Below, one piece after another: positions 1 to 4,928 of a DNA stretch of 8,076 nt (its first letter is position 1; each line of letters opens with the position of its first letter). A program made the position numbers and the translations under genes. The notes beneath the pieces were generated by a model. That model did no database searches. It saw nothing but the letters and a program-made list of their open reading frames with translations, and was not told the DNA's origin. Source of the DNA: Patescibacteria group bacterium (GTDB lineage: Bacteria; Patescibacteriota; Minisyncoccia; Minisyncoccales; JAHIOY01); assembly GCA_018894495.1 (NCBI GenBank), contig JAHIOY010000088.1:1-8076 (forward strand), given 5' to 3'.

Positions 1-101
1 GAACCATGAGAGATAAAGATTTCAAAGAAATATGGAAAAATAAAAATGGCGATTTAAAATTACTTGAAAAGAAAATGTATAAAATTTTGAAAAAAATATG
101 A
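1..101 (+). CDS. 3' end of a small lysine-rich ORF, coupled to the protease gene
   Basis: The frame is open from the left edge and stops at TGA 99-101. A possible internal start is the ATG at 6-8, which would give a 31-residue peptide beginning MRDKDFKEIWKNKNG and ending in KILKKI. The stop overlaps the start of the next gene in an ATGA arrangement (98-101), the usual sign of translational coupling, so the two genes are probably one operon. The visible part is short, strongly basic and predicted helical. I do not recognise a family. It may be the C-terminus of a longer protein that begins outside the window, since the frame is still open at the edge. Confidence 0.55.
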   Translation, partial: TMRDKDFKEIWKNKNGDLKLLEKKMYKILKKI

Positions 102-994
102 GCACAAGAAGTTGGCTACACAAAGAATGGTCCAAAACAATAGTCTTGATAGAACAATTAAAACAAGACGAAAAAGGAAATAATGTTTTTGTTTCGATTG
201 GTACCGGTTTTATAACTGAACACGAAACTTTTAACATCCTTATTACCTGCAAGCATGTTGTTTTTGATAGCGAACAAAAAACATTTTTACCGAATTTATT
301 CGCTTCGTTTAATCAAAAAGATGGAACGCTTGGGCGTCGTTCTTTGGAAACATTAAAAAATGAATTAAAGATTAATTGGTTTTTTCATAAAGACCCAAAT
401 GTTGACTTGGCAATAATGCCGTTTGGGATTGATCAAGAAAAAGACGATATAAAAAGAATGAGCAAGGATTTGTACGAAAAAATAGAAGAAATTGCCGAAG
501 GCGAAGAAATCTTTTTTCTCGGTTTTCCAGCTCTCGGCATTAAGATGGAAAAAAATATCAGACCCATTGTTCGTTCTGGCATTATTGCTTTGATTCAAGA
601 AGATAAAACATTTTTAATTGACGCAAATGTTTTCCCCGGAAATAGTGGTAGTCCAGTTTTCTTAAAACCATCTGTAATGGATTTTCAAACAAATACTCTT
701 GGACAAATTAGACCAGCTAAATTTATAGGAATAATAAACAGTTATTTGCCATACCACGATGTTGCCATAAGTCCGCAAACAAAAAGACCAAGAATAGTTT
801 TTGAAGAAAACTCCGGACTTGCAAATGTATATTCAATAAGTTTTATTGACGATATATTTAATAGCGACGAATTTAAAAAGAAAGTTGAAGAATTAAAGCC
901 AAAAGTTGCAGAAAATAATAAACCAGAAGAAAATAAAGAAAAGAATTTGCCGCCAAGCTCGGCAGAGCCGAGCAATCCACCAAAAGTGGATTAG
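98..994 (+). CDS. cytosolic trypsin-like serine protease (chymotrypsin fold)
   Basis: This is a 298-aa protein with a complete trypsin-like triad. The histidine is H53 in ITCKHVV, the aspartate D103 in NVDLAIM, and the nucleophile S183 in PGNSGSPVF, which matches the GDSGGP-type motif. The VRSGIIA stretch (158-164) matches the segment before the oxyanion region in HtrA/trypsin-2-type peptidases. There is no signal peptide or membrane segment, so it should act in the cytosol. From about residue 257 the protein turns into a charged, proline-rich tail (EENKEKNLPPSSAEPSNPP) that looks disordered. No PDZ domain is visible, which separates it from DegP/HtrA. Start 98 is supported by the ATGA overlap with the upstream ORF. 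The substrate is unknown. Trypsin-like domains without export signals occur in some defence and signalling operons, but nothing here proves that role. The family call is confident; the function is open. Confidence 0.88.
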   Translation: MSTRSWLHKEWSKTIVLIEQLKQDEKGNNVFVSIGTGFITEHETFNILITCKHVVFDSEQKTFLPNLFASFNQKDGTLGRRSLETLKNELKINWFFHKDPNVDLAIMPFGIDQEKDDIKRMSKDLYEKIEEIAEGEEIFFLGFPALGIKMEKNIRPIVRSGIIALIQEDKTFLIDANVFPGNSGSPVFLKPSVMDFQTNTLGQIRPAKFIGIINSYLPYHDVAISPQTKRPRIVFEENSGLANVYSISFIDDIFNSDEFKKKVEELKPKVAENNKPEENKEKNLPPSSAEPSNPPKVD

Positions 995-1034
995 AAAAAC
1001 TTGAAATCGTCCAATCCGAAAGGGTCGCTTCTGC

Positions 1035-1075
1035 GGGCGGGCGGAAGGGGGGTTTTGGGGGAATTCCGCCCGCCC
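1035..1075 (+). repeat. 12-bp inverted repeat, possible G-quadruplex
   Basis: The arms GGGCGGGCGGAA (1035-1046) and TTCCGCCCGCCC (1064-1075) are perfectly complementary around a 17-base loop that is almost all G and T. The plus strand from 1035 to 1061 carries four or more G-runs of at least three with spacers of 1, 5 and 4 bases, which fits the usual G-quadruplex pattern. The hairpin and the quadruplex use the same G-runs and would compete. It may act as a transcription end for the protease gene, although no T-run follows. Confidence 0.7.
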
Positions 1076-1096
1076 TACAAATTTTGGGCGAAATCA

Positions 1097-1114
1097 GTTC
1101 GAATTTTTTCGAAC
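1097..1114 (+). repeat. short perfect hairpin
   Basis: GTTCGAA and TTCGAAC pair around a TTTT loop. It lies about 100 bp past the protease stop. Without a following T-run it is not a standard terminator; an operator or RNA hairpin role is possible. Confidence 0.5.
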
Positions 1115-1290
1115 GCACACCGCCAGTTGGAAAATGTTTTTGTTGGCTCGCCCTCTGCGAGGGCTCGCCAGCCGTCCCGCCCCCTATGCTTATGACAAAG
1201 CTTTTACAGTTTGGGATTTTTGGGTAAGTTTTCTAAACATTGACGACAAGGTGATGGGCTTAGGGGGCTGGGTGAATTTTTGTCTTTGTT

Positions 1291-1326
1291 CCGCTACTGC
1301 GGGGCTGGCCAAAAGCGGGCTTTTTT
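1291..1326 (+). terminator. possible weak terminator
   Basis: CCGC (1291-1294) can pair with GCGG at 1299-1302 or at 1315-1318, and a run of six T follows at 1321-1326. The stem is short and the loop choice ambiguous, so this is a weak call. Confidence 0.3.
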
Positions 1327-1371
1327 GCTTGAACAAATCCTGAAAATTTGATAGCATTATATTGATTAGTA

Positions 1372-1428
1372 ATGGCAAAATTAGCCAGGGCGTTAGGCGT
1401 TAATATTGAGGAGTTGTTAAAATTATAA
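1372..1428 (+). pseudogene. C-terminal tail of an XRE/HTH_3 regulator
   Basis: An 18-residue frame, MAKLARALGVNIEELLKL, matches the last helix region of HTH_3 proteins (the usual pattern is KIAKALNVSVDELL). The in-frame codons upstream run into a stop at 1363-1365, so the rest of the HTH is missing. A TATATT box at 1358-1363 lies 8 bases before the ATG, so a very short leaderless transcript is conceivable. I read it as a gene remnant; a functional micropeptide is the less likely alternative. It ends 34 bases before the DUF5652-like gene. It resembles two other HTH tails in this window (2042-2152 and 7616-7690). Confidence 0.5.
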
Positions 1429-1462
1429 AAGGCCGATTTATTTTAAAAAATTTTTAGAAAAT

Positions 1463-1675
1463 ATGGAACAATTTCTTCAACAAAATTCATGGATTTTGCT
1501 TCTGCTCGTCCTTTGGACTATCCCGTGGAAAGGCTGGGCGCTTTGGAAGGCAGCTAGGATTAACGATAAAGGATGGTTTATTGCACTTTTGGTTATTAAC
1601 ACTCTTGCTATGTTAGACATTCTTTATATTTTTATTTTCAGCAAAAGAAAAGGGTTAGAAAAATCAATAGAATAA
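1463..1675 (+). CDS. small DUF5652-like membrane protein
   Basis: This 70-aa protein has two membrane segments, about residues 8-24 and 38-59, joined by a tryptophan-rich motif, WKGWALWKAAR (22-32). It ends in a short basic/acidic tail (KRKGLEKSIE). The WKxxALWKAA motif followed by WFIALLVINTLAMLDILYIF is the pattern I associate with DUF5652, a family of unknown function common in candidate-phyla bacteria. It should sit in the cytoplasmic membrane. No Shine-Dalgarno sequence precedes the ATG; the upstream bases are only A and T. The molecular role is unknown. The gene is probably separate from the HTH remnant upstream, and the next small membrane gene follows 75 bp later on the same strand. 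Confidence 0.82.
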   Translation: MEQFLQQNSWILLLLVLWTIPWKGWALWKAARINDKGWFIALLVINTLAMLDILYIFIFSKRKGLEKSIE

Positions 1676-1687
1676 AAGAATTTAGCG

Positions 1688-1712
1688 GCCCCTCCTTCGA
1701 TAAACTCAGGGC
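1688..1712. repeat. short GC-rich palindromic element
   Basis: GCCC (1688-1691) and GGGC (1709-1712) flank CCTTCGATAAACTCAGG, itself framed by CCT and AGG. The core resembles the CCTTCGACAAGCTCAGG element that recurs between genes in many bacterial genomes. It stands out in base composition from its AT-rich surroundings and sits between two small membrane genes. It is probably a REP-like dispersed repeat; only one copy is in the window, so this rests on resemblance. Confidence 0.4.
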
Positions 1713-1750
1713 AAGCAAAGCGAAATCAGAATAAAATTATAAACATAAAT

Positions 1751-1930
1751 ATGATAGGTCCAAGAAAATTAACAAAAAGACAATTCTGGCTTTTACATTT
1801 TTTAGTGTTTTTGTCTTTATTTGCCCTTTGGGGGTATCTTGAGACCGCTAATAAATATTTGATTTTACTTTCCGTTTTGTCATTTTTTGGAGCGCTCTGC
1901 GAAATTTTTAAATATTTGGCAAGAAAATAA
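1751..1930 (+). CDS. 59-aa two-segment membrane protein
   Basis: A 59-aa frame runs from ATG 1751 to TAA 1928-1930. It begins with a basic head, MIGPRKLTKRQ. Two hydrophobic stretches follow, about residues 12-28 (FWLLHFLVFLSLFALWG) and 35-53 (KYLILLSVLSFFGALCEIF), and the tail KYLARK is basic. This is a small double-spanning inner-membrane protein with both ends predicted in the cytoplasm. A TATAAA box at 1738-1743 ends 7 bases before the ATG, so the message may start at or next to the start codon. I do not recognise the family. Codon use and the typical membrane-protein layout make a real gene likely. The tRNA-Ser gene begins 29 bases after its stop. Confidence 0.62.
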   Translation: MIGPRKLTKRQFWLLHFLVFLSLFALWGYLETANKYLILLSVLSFFGALCEIFKYLARK

Positions 1931-1959
1931 AGATTTTTTCAAATACACACCGCTTTTAG

Positions 1960-2044
1960 GGTGGGTTGCGCCGAATGGCAAGGCAATAGTCTTGAAAACT
2001 ATAACCCCGCAAGGGGTTTGCAGGTTCGAGTCCTGCACCCACCG
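1960..2044 (+). tRNA. tRNA-Ser(UGA)
   Basis: The acceptor arms GGTGGGT (1960-1966) and ACCCACC (2037-2043) pair perfectly, followed by discriminator G at 2044. The anticodon stem ATAGT/ACTAT encloses the loop CTTGAAA, giving anticodon TGA (serine, UCA codons). A long variable arm (CCCC-GCAA-GGGG) is present, as expected for serine tRNA, and the T arm GCAGG-TTCGAGT-CCTGC is intact. The D stem pairs GCC with GGC, with one more base than usual between acceptor and D stem. CCA is not encoded; the next bases are CAATCT, which already belong to an HTH gene fragment. tRNA 3' ends are favoured integration sites, which makes this junction notable. Confidence 0.88.
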
Positions 2045-2152
2045 CAATCTTATGTCTCAAAAATTGAATCTGGCGAAAGACGGCTTGATGTTGCCGAAGT
2101 TAAAAAATTTACGGAAATTTACAAAAAACCAGCCGATTATTTTTTGAAATAA
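2042..2152 (+). pseudogene. truncated XRE-type HTH regulator (controller-like)
   Basis: The frame reads PQSYVSKIESGERRLD and continues to KKPADYFLK before TAA 2150-2152. This is the back half of a single-domain XRE/Cro-type HTH: recognition helix, ESGERRLDV turn and last helices. The front half, about 30-35 residues with the start codon, is absent, because the preceding bases are the tRNA-Ser acceptor. No methionine codon lies in this frame, so it is probably not translated. It stops one base before the restriction endonuclease start. Small HTH controller (C) proteins typically lie directly upstream of, or overlap, the nuclease gene in type II systems, so this was probably such a controller. 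Its partner fragment is not in the window. Confidence 0.78.
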
Positions 2153-2153
2153 T

Positions 2154-2750
2154 ATGGGAACAAATGAATTAAGAAAAAGAGAAATTTGGCAAGATGCTAG
2201 TGGCAGTAAAGCAGGAATTACTGAAAAAAGCTTCTACGAAGTTTTTTCAAGGGAATTTGAAAAAACTGATTTTCGTGTACGCCCAAGACCAAAAGAATTT
2301 AAAAATATTTACTCTGCTATAAAACTTAGCAAAAAAGTTTTGGCAAAAATATATAATCCAAATGAAACATGGGTGCATGGGGTAGTACCCGATTTTGCGA
2401 TAGATAATCTAAAAACAAAGAAAACGCTATATGTTGAAGTTAAAAGACAAGATGGGTGGGTCGAAGGAAAACCTCGTAAAGCGGGCAGAGGAAATGCTCA
2501 CGAAAGATCATGTAAATTTTTTACTCCAGGTTTACAAAAAATACTAAGAAAGCATGGCAAGCTTGGAAAGAATATTTTGCCGTTTTGGATTGTGTTTCAA
2601 GGCGATATTGCGCGCGACCCAAAACGCGTAAGAGAAGTGCATTGTTGGTATACTGGCTGTCCTGAACATTTCTTTTTTTGGAGCGACACAAAAGATAGCA
2701 AATCTTTAGTTGATCATTTTAATAAAAACTTAAAAAAGTTGTTGCTCTAA
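2154..2750 (+). CDS. type II restriction endonuclease, MunI/EcoRI-like
   Basis: This 198-aa protein, close to R.MunI in length (about 200 aa), should cleave unmodified DNA as a dimer, most likely at CAATTG. The PD-(D/E)xK active site is visible as VPDF (D80) and YVEVKRQDGWVEGK (E95, K97). The recognition region GRGNAHERSCKFFTPGL (111-127) matches the MunI version of the EcoRI GNAxER motif, with R112 and R118 expected to contact bases. Further matches to MunI as I remember it are LPFWIVFQGDI and RDPKRVREV (154-162). The gene begins one base after the truncated HTH frame and no terminator separates it from tRNA-Ser, so it may be read from an upstream promoter. It converges with the methyltransferase fusion, with a 7-bp gap. 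The family call is strong; the exact site is inferred from similarity. Confidence 0.9.
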   Translation: MGTNELRKREIWQDASGSKAGITEKSFYEVFSREFEKTDFRVRPRPKEFKNIYSAIKLSKKVLAKIYNPNETWVHGVVPDFAIDNLKTKKTLYVEVKRQDGWVEGKPRKAGRGNAHERSCKFFTPGLQKILRKHGKLGKNILPFWIVFQGDIARDPKRVREVHCWYTGCPEHFFFWSDTKDSKSLVDHFNKNLKKLLL

Positions 2751-2757
2751 AAAAGCA

Positions 2758-4056
2758 TTATTTTTCATTAAAAACATCCAAGCCCCACACTGACCAGCCC
2801 TTTGTTTTTCTTCTTGCAAATAATTCAATTCTTTCTTGGCTTGGAAACATCTTTTCTATTGCTTGGATTACTTCTACTGGTTTCTCGCTATGTTCTTTTC
2901 TTGGGCTTCGCACTAATTGCTGCATATTTCTCGCACCTCTTGGTTTTGGTATTCTGCCTCGCTTGAACACCAAACATAACTCACAATTTGAAAGAGTATA
3001 TTGCCCAGGGTTATGGTTCATTTTGTCCCAAACAAATGCGACTGTTTTGTATTCAAATCCCCATACTTCACCCAACTCTACGGCTTGGGCTAAATGCGGA
3101 TTTGATGTCCACATAAACAAAAGGCAATCGTCCCTTGCGATTTCATGAACGGGAATTTTCATCAATTCGCTGGTCTTTAATGTTGGATACTTGAACGTAG
3201 CCGAACTTATGAATATTTTTCTTGAGAAATCAATATTTTCTTTACTTTTACTGCTTTTGTCGAATTGCAATTTTCCATTATAGTGCCAAGGTGGATCAGC
3301 GTAAATTATGTCGAATTTTTGATTTGGTAATTTCGGATAAAGAGTCGGCAATGTATTTTGCTTTGTTCGCCTCTTAGCGTCCTCGTTATAAATCGAATAC
3401 CCAGTCCACCTTTTCTTTAGTGGCTCATAATCTCCGAATAGAGTTTGGGGAGTCGCTTCCGGTGATTCCGTAATAACATCAACGACGATGCCTTGAATTT
3501 TTATATCCCTATCTTTCCGAATAATGATCGGTTCAAGGGTTTTATTTGCGGGCTGTAATCTAATGTGGCCTCTTTCCCGATAAAATTTTTTTAGTGTTGC
3601 TTCGTAATTATCTATCAGAGCAACTACACGCTGACCATTTTCTGCGACTTCTTGCTGTTTTACCAACACCACATCACCATCCCTAATATTTTCATCAATC
3701 ATACTATTGCCGCTTACTCGTAGAGCATAAATCTCGCCGCTTTTTGGCAACTTTGTTTTTGATACGGATATAAACTCATTCTCGCGGATTACTTCTATCG
3801 GTTCTCCTGCGGCAATAGTTCCTAGTAATGGAATTTTAACTAATGGCTCCCTTTCGGGGATACTGATTGATCGTGCTTTATTTTTTAGCTTCTCTAAATA
3901 GCCGGCTTTCTTTAATTTTGAAATATAGTAATGGGCAGTTGAAACAGAAGCAAGTTTAAATTTCTTTTGTATTTCCTCAAGAGATGGGGCATACTCCTTA
4001 TCTTTTAAATAAGTTTTTACGAAGTCAAAGACCGCTTTTTGTTTTTGGGTAAGCAT
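2758..4056 (-). CDS. LexA-type repressor fused to MT-A70/M.MunI-like adenine methyltransferase
   Basis: One uninterrupted 432-aa frame holds two full proteins. Residues 1-68 are a LexA winged helix (LTQKQKAVFDFV; KLASVSTAHYYISKLKKAGY). Residues 72-197 are an S24 autoprotease: Ala-Gly cleavage site in GTIAAGEPIE (A83-G84), nucleophile S118 in VSGNSMIDENIRDGD, and lysine K156 in EATLKKF. These line up with E. coli LexA A84-G85, S119 and K156. A linker of about 50 residues follows. Residues 248-432 are a DNA N6-adenine methyltransferase with the catalytic DPPW (254-257) and the late motif ERIELFARRKTKGWSVWG, typical of the MT-A70 group that includes M.MunI. It is the modification partner of the convergent nuclease. 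A promoter with a palindrome over the -10 lies just upstream, so autorepression is likely. No Shine-Dalgarno sequence is visible. Both halves are near full length, so this is a true fusion, not a remnant. Confidence 0.92.
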   Translation of the reverse strand: MLTQKQKAVFDFVKTYLKDKEYAPSLEEIQKKFKLASVSTAHYYISKLKKAGYLEKLKNKARSISIPEREPLVKIPLLGTIAAGEPIEVIRENEFISVSKTKLPKSGEIYALRVSGNSMIDENIRDGDVVLVKQQEVAENGQRVVALIDNYEATLKKFYRERGHIRLQPANKTLEPIIIRKDRDIKIQGIVVDVITESPEATPQTLFGDYEPLKKRWTGYSIYNEDAKRRTKQNTLPTLYPKLPNQKFDIIYADPPWHYNGKLQFDKSSKSKENIDFSRKIFISSATFKYPTLKTSELMKIPVHEIARDDCLLFMWTSNPHLAQAVELGEVWGFEYKTVAFVWDKMNHNPGQYTLSNCELCLVFKRGRIPKPRGARNMQQLVRSPRKEHSEKPVEVIQAIEKMFPSQERIELFARRKTKGWSVWGLDVFNEK

Positions 4057-4071
4057 AGGATTGCTTTATTC

Positions 4072-4088
4072 TTATACTAATAGTATAA
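4072..4088. promoter_or_regulatory. perfect 17-bp palindrome, probable LexA-type operator
   Basis: TTATACTA (4072-4079) and TAGTATAA (4081-4088) are perfect inverted arms around one central A. The site begins 15 bp upstream of the LexA-methyltransferase start and covers its -10 box and probable transcription start. Binding of the fusion's winged helix here would block its own transcription. I saw no second copy in the window. Confidence 0.7.
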
Positions 4089-4110
4089 TAGAAAAAAAAT
4101 AGAAAATCAA
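4082..4110 (-). promoter_or_regulatory. sigma70-type promoter of the LexA-methyltransferase gene
   Basis: On the minus strand TTGATT (4110-4105) and TATACT (4087-4082) are separated by exactly 17 bases. Transcription would begin near 4075, giving a leader of about 20 bases. The spacer is very T-rich. The -10 lies inside the 17-bp palindrome. Confidence 0.7.
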
Positions 4111-4118
4111 TAACAGAG

Positions 4119-4127
4119 TTATCCACA
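4119..4127 (+). promoter_or_regulatory. DnaA box (TTATCCACA)
   Basis: An exact match to the consensus DnaA box lies just upstream of the LexA-methyltransferase -35 element, in an AT-rich stretch. A weaker look-alike, TTATCTATA, is at 4171-4179. One good box does not make an origin; it could be chance or a DnaA-regulated promoter. Confidence 0.4.
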
Positions 4128-4180
4128 ATTATTAATTTAATCAAAAAAAGGTAAAATTTTGATACAAAATTTATCTATAA

Positions 4181-4387
4181 CACAAAGACGCTTTATTAAA
4201 TAAGCCCGTCGAAAAAATCGCCGTCGGAAGCGAGGGGGCGGCGGGGCGGGAATTCATTTTCCCCACAACTGATGTTGAAGAAGAGTCAGAGGCAGTTGCT
4301 TTAAAGGAAGAAGGGGAAGCGCCTGGGTCTGAAGAGCAAGAATCAGAAGAACAAAGAGCAGAAGACAATAAGAATGGACGAAATTGA
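4181..4387 (+). pseudogene. acidic C-terminal coding remnant without a start
   Basis: A frame that is open after the stop at 4178-4180 reads HKDALLNKPVEKIA, passes through a GC-rich patch (GSEGAAGREFIFPTTDV) and ends in a strongly acidic tail (VEEESEAVALKEEGEAPGSE) before TGA 4385-4387. The GAA/GAG-rich, low-complexity tail is typical of real protein C-termini, and the opposite-strand serine-rich frame is its mirror. No ATG, GTG or TTG start lies in frame, so it is probably the broken end of a gene. I do not recognise the family. An extended -10 promoter for the next gene begins right after its stop. Confidence 0.4.
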
Positions 4388-4394
4388 TTAATTT

Positions 4395-4403
4395 TGTTAT
4401 AAT
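4395..4403 (+). promoter_or_regulatory. extended -10 promoter upstream of the DUF4870-like gene
   Basis: TG-T-TATAAT is a perfect extended -10 motif; no clear -35 is seen. It would give a leader of about 95 bases that contains the hairpin at 4427-4466. Confidence 0.5.
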
Positions 4404-4426
4404 GTCCTAAAGACTTATATTCGTAA

Positions 4427-4466
4427 CCGAAACGGCAAATTCGTAAATTCGTATTTTCCGTTTCGG
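4427..4466 (+). repeat. long-looped inverted repeat in the 5' leader
   Basis: CCGAAACGG (4427-4435) and CCGTTTCGG (4458-4466) are perfect inverted arms. Inside, AAAT (4437-4440) and ATTT (4453-4456) extend the stem past one mismatch. The loop repeats AATTCGTA, a motif also seen as ATTCGTAA just before the stem. In RNA this would be a stable hairpin about 40 bases upstream of the start codon. No T-run follows, so a leader element or protein site is more likely than a terminator. Confidence 0.6.
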
Positions 4467-4505
4467 AAAGGTCGATTCATAATTAATATAATTTAATTTA
4501 AATTT

Positions 4506-4859
4506 ATGGAAGAAACAATTAATAAAGAAACAAAACCAGAAGCAAATCCGCCAACTGGCGGAGAGAAAAAAGATTTAACAGCGATTCTTAGTTATATTGG
4601 CATTCTTTTTTTAGTTCCTCTGCTTGCCTGTAAAGATAATGCCTTCGCTCAATTTCATGCTAAACAAGGTTTGGTTTTATTTATTGCTGAAATTGCGACG
4701 ATGTTTATCGCTTGGATTCCATTTCTCGGCTGGCTTATTGGATTCATAGCTTGGATTACTTGGCTGGTATTATCCATTATCGGGATAATAAATGTGGCAA
4801 ATGGTAAACAAGTTCCACTTCCTATTATTGGGAAATTTGCTGAAAAATTTAAATTTTAA
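4506..4859 (+). CDS. DUF4870/Tic20-like small membrane protein
   Basis: This 117-aa protein has a hydrophilic N-terminal head rich in Lys, Glu and Pro (1-23). Three hydrophobic segments follow, about residues 25-41, 54-75 and 77-96, and then a short basic tail. The signature AFAQFHAKQGLVLF (46-59), with the conserved His-Ala-Lys-Gln between the first two segments, is typical of DUF4870-type proteins. The layout resembles the core of Tic20-like membrane proteins. It should sit in the cytoplasmic membrane. Function is unknown; no partner gene adjoins it. The ATG is preceded only by A and T, without a ribosome binding site. Upstream are an extended -10 promoter and a strong leader hairpin, so expression may be regulated at the RNA level. 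No clear terminator lies between it and the promoter of the next gene. Confidence 0.82.
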   Translation: MEETINKETKPEANPPTGGEKKDLTAILSYIGILFLVPLLACKDNAFAQFHAKQGLVLFIAEIATMFIAWIPFLGWLIGFIAWITWLVLSIIGIINVANGKQVPLPIIGKFAEKFKF

Positions 4860-4892
4860 TTTGGGCCAGGCAAGTCATAGATCCCTACGGGG

Positions 4893-4920
4893 TTGACATT
4901 TTTATAATAAGTATTATTAT
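4893..4920 (+). promoter_or_regulatory. strong sigma70-type promoter of the RRM gene
   Basis: TTGACA (4893-4898) and TATTAT (4915-4920) are 16 bases apart. The -35 is a perfect consensus. Transcription would begin near 4927, giving a 5' UTR of about 130 bases. The same pair of boxes with the same spacing occurs in front of the VapBC pair. Confidence 0.72.
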
Positions 4921-4928
4921 AAAAATGT
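4896..4928. promoter_or_regulatory. perfect 15-bp inverted repeat over the RRM promoter
   Basis: ACATTTTTATAATAA (4896-4910) and TTATTATAAAAATGT (4914-4928) are exact inverted arms around GTA. The repeat starts inside the -35, covers the spacer and -10, and ends at the probable transcription start. This is the position expected for a repressor or activator site. Chance is unlikely even in AT-rich DNA, given 15 perfect pairs. Confidence 0.72.

Larger units (their letters stand above)
995..1371 (+). other. GC-rich non-coding stretch with hairpins
   Basis: No credible gene is present. The short open frames here have no recognisable protein features and run across strong inverted repeats. The stretch is visibly richer in G and C than the flanking genes. 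It holds a 12-bp inverted repeat with a G-rich loop (1035-1075), the hairpin GTTCGAA-TTTT-TTCGAAC (1097-1114), the hairpin GCCCTC-TGC-GAGGGC (1150-1164) and a terminator-like end (1291-1326). It may be a decayed gene or a structured RNA. I could not match it to tmRNA, RNase P RNA or SRP RNA. Confidence 0.6.

Noticed and set aside
1001..1378. Three small open frames on both strands (1001-1195, 1134-1343, 1190-1378) after the protease gene
   Set aside because: They overlap each other and strong hairpins and show no recognisable protein features; their length is explained by GC-rich non-coding sequence.
1961..2041. Open frame reading through tRNA-Ser into the HTH tail (GTG start at 1961)
   Set aside because: The first 27 codons are the tRNA gene itself, so the start is an artefact; only the part from 2042 has protein-like sequence.
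2758..4056. Methyltransferase as an orphan regulator unrelated to restriction
   Set aside because: A MunI-like nuclease lies 7 bp away in convergent orientation and the methyltransferase half is of the M.MunI type, so a restriction-modification pair is the better reading.
4119..4179. Replication origin suggested by a DnaA box in AT-rich DNA
   Set aside because: Only one exact box and one weak look-alike are present, with no dnaA or dnaN gene nearby.
4171..4368. Serine-rich minus-strand frame
   Set aside because: It is the mirror of the glutamate-rich plus-strand frame at 4181-4387 and has no family features.
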